Shown: piece after piece, positions 40,820 to 40,992 of the stretch
Numbering within the stretch: the stretch's first letter is position 1
Layout of the letters: each line of letters starts with the position of its first letter
Source: Saccharothrix luteola
GTDB lineage: Bacteria; Actinomycetota; Actinomycetes; Mycobacteriales; Pseudonocardiaceae
Direction of reading: 5' to 3'
Length of the DNA stretch: 40,992 nucleotides
Assembly: GCF_020859565.1 (NCBI RefSeq)
Contig: NZ_JAJHUO010000030.1
Coordinates: 106,490-147,481 of the forward strand
Program-made: the position numbers and the translations under genes
The notes under the pieces: model-generated
The model's input: the letters and a program-made list of their open reading frames with translations, nothing else
Told to the model about the DNA's origin: nothing
The model's database searches: none

Positions 40820-40859
40820 ACCCTCAGGGGCACTCGACGGATCGAGTGCCCCTGAGGGT
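40820..40859 (-). terminator. rRNA operon terminator
   Basis: A perfect 17-bp stem (40820-40836 with 40843-40859) has a six-base loop and, read on the minus strand, is followed by a run of six T (40815-40820). It lies eight bases past the 3' end of 5S rRNA. This is a textbook intrinsic terminator and the strongest in the window. The 150 bases to its left hold only two direct copies of GTCGCGTGGAAA (40766-40777, 40787-40798). Confidence 0.95.
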
Positions 40860-40866
40860 GAAGTAT

Positions 40867-40983
40867 GTTCGGCGGCGTCCTACTCTCCCACACCCTCACG
40901 AGTGCAGTACCATCGGCGCTGGAAGGCTTAACTACCGGGTTCGGAATGGGACCGGGTGTTCCCCAACCGCTATGACCACCGAA
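40867..40983 (-). rRNA. rrf: 5S ribosomal RNA
   Basis: On the minus strand the sequence starts TTCGGTGGTCATAGCGG, contains the universally conserved CCCGGTCCCATTCCGAACCC with GTTAAGCC after it, and ends GCCGCCGAAC. The two ends pair over nine bases to form helix I. The 117-nt length fits actinobacteria. The 23S gene would lie to its right, beyond the window. Confidence 0.97.
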
Positions 40984-40992
40984 ACACTATGA

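Noticed and set aside
40318..40899. A 193-codon minus-strand frame running across the rRNA terminator
   Set aside because: It overlaps the mazG-like gene, the small membrane gene and the terminator hairpin. Its repeated FHAT-like peptide comes only from the two direct copies of GTCGCGTGGAAA.

Overview
The window is high-GC DNA with many GTG and TTG starts, ATGA/GTGA gene overlaps and several leaderless-looking promoters. The gene content is that of a filamentous actinobacterium: a coproporphyrin-dependent haem operon, DUF3000, DUF3558, MerR with a DUF4281 membrane protein, WXG100/EspC-type secretion-associated genes and an RsbQ/RsbP pair. A member of the Pseudonocardiaceae (Lentzea/Saccharothrix-like) is my inference; no 16S rRNA gene is present to confirm it. 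The left end and one internal stretch (about 27-92 and 15474-15596) are almost pure G runs inside otherwise normal genes and look like sequencing or assembly artefacts. The right end stops just past the 5' end of a 5S rRNA gene on the minus strand, so the piece probably ends inside an rRNA operon.

Layout. 1-6780: two tandem, highly similar secreted subtilases, each followed by a hairpin terminator. 6781-9250: a YbaB-like gene facing away from a three-gene cassette (EspC-like helical protein, WXG protein with a hydrophobic segment, unknown protein). 9234-12392 (minus): hemE-cgoX-hemQ, the last steps of haem synthesis through coproporphyrin. 12514-16697: DUF3000, an M19 dipeptidase, a LuxR-type response regulator and RNase D. 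16699-16865: a striking nested inverted repeat between two convergent genes. 16874-18963: a MerR regulator divergent from two membrane protein genes. 19047-22375: fadA-fadJ beta-oxidation operon behind two TetR-type operators.

22602-24908 holds a second secretion-associated cassette (YbaB-like, EspC-like, WXG with TM, four-TM protein). 27756-28688 holds a decayed third copy, in which a frameshifted YbaB remnant is fused by deletion to the tail of a four-TM gene and followed by an intact four-TM gene. A fourth, solitary four-TM gene lies at 33310-33837. These related loci, with a partly conserved upstream element, are the most interesting part of the window and look like a recurrent, little-described module. 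Between and around them lie accessory genes: a pRiA4b ORF-3-like protein, two predicted PD-(D/E)XK nucleases (one with a PUA/EVE-like N-terminus, one with a winged helix), two DUF72 proteins, an arylamine N-acetyltransferase and a small I36-type inhibitor.

33841-40658 carries rsbP-rsbQ (phosphatase plus its hydrolase activator), a DUF3558 lipoprotein, an unknown gene next to an XRE/ImmA-like protein whose HExxH motif is lost, an NmrA-like reductase divergent from an AraC regulator, a MazG-like pyrophosphohydrolase and a tiny membrane protein. The window closes with an rRNA terminator and the 5S rRNA gene.
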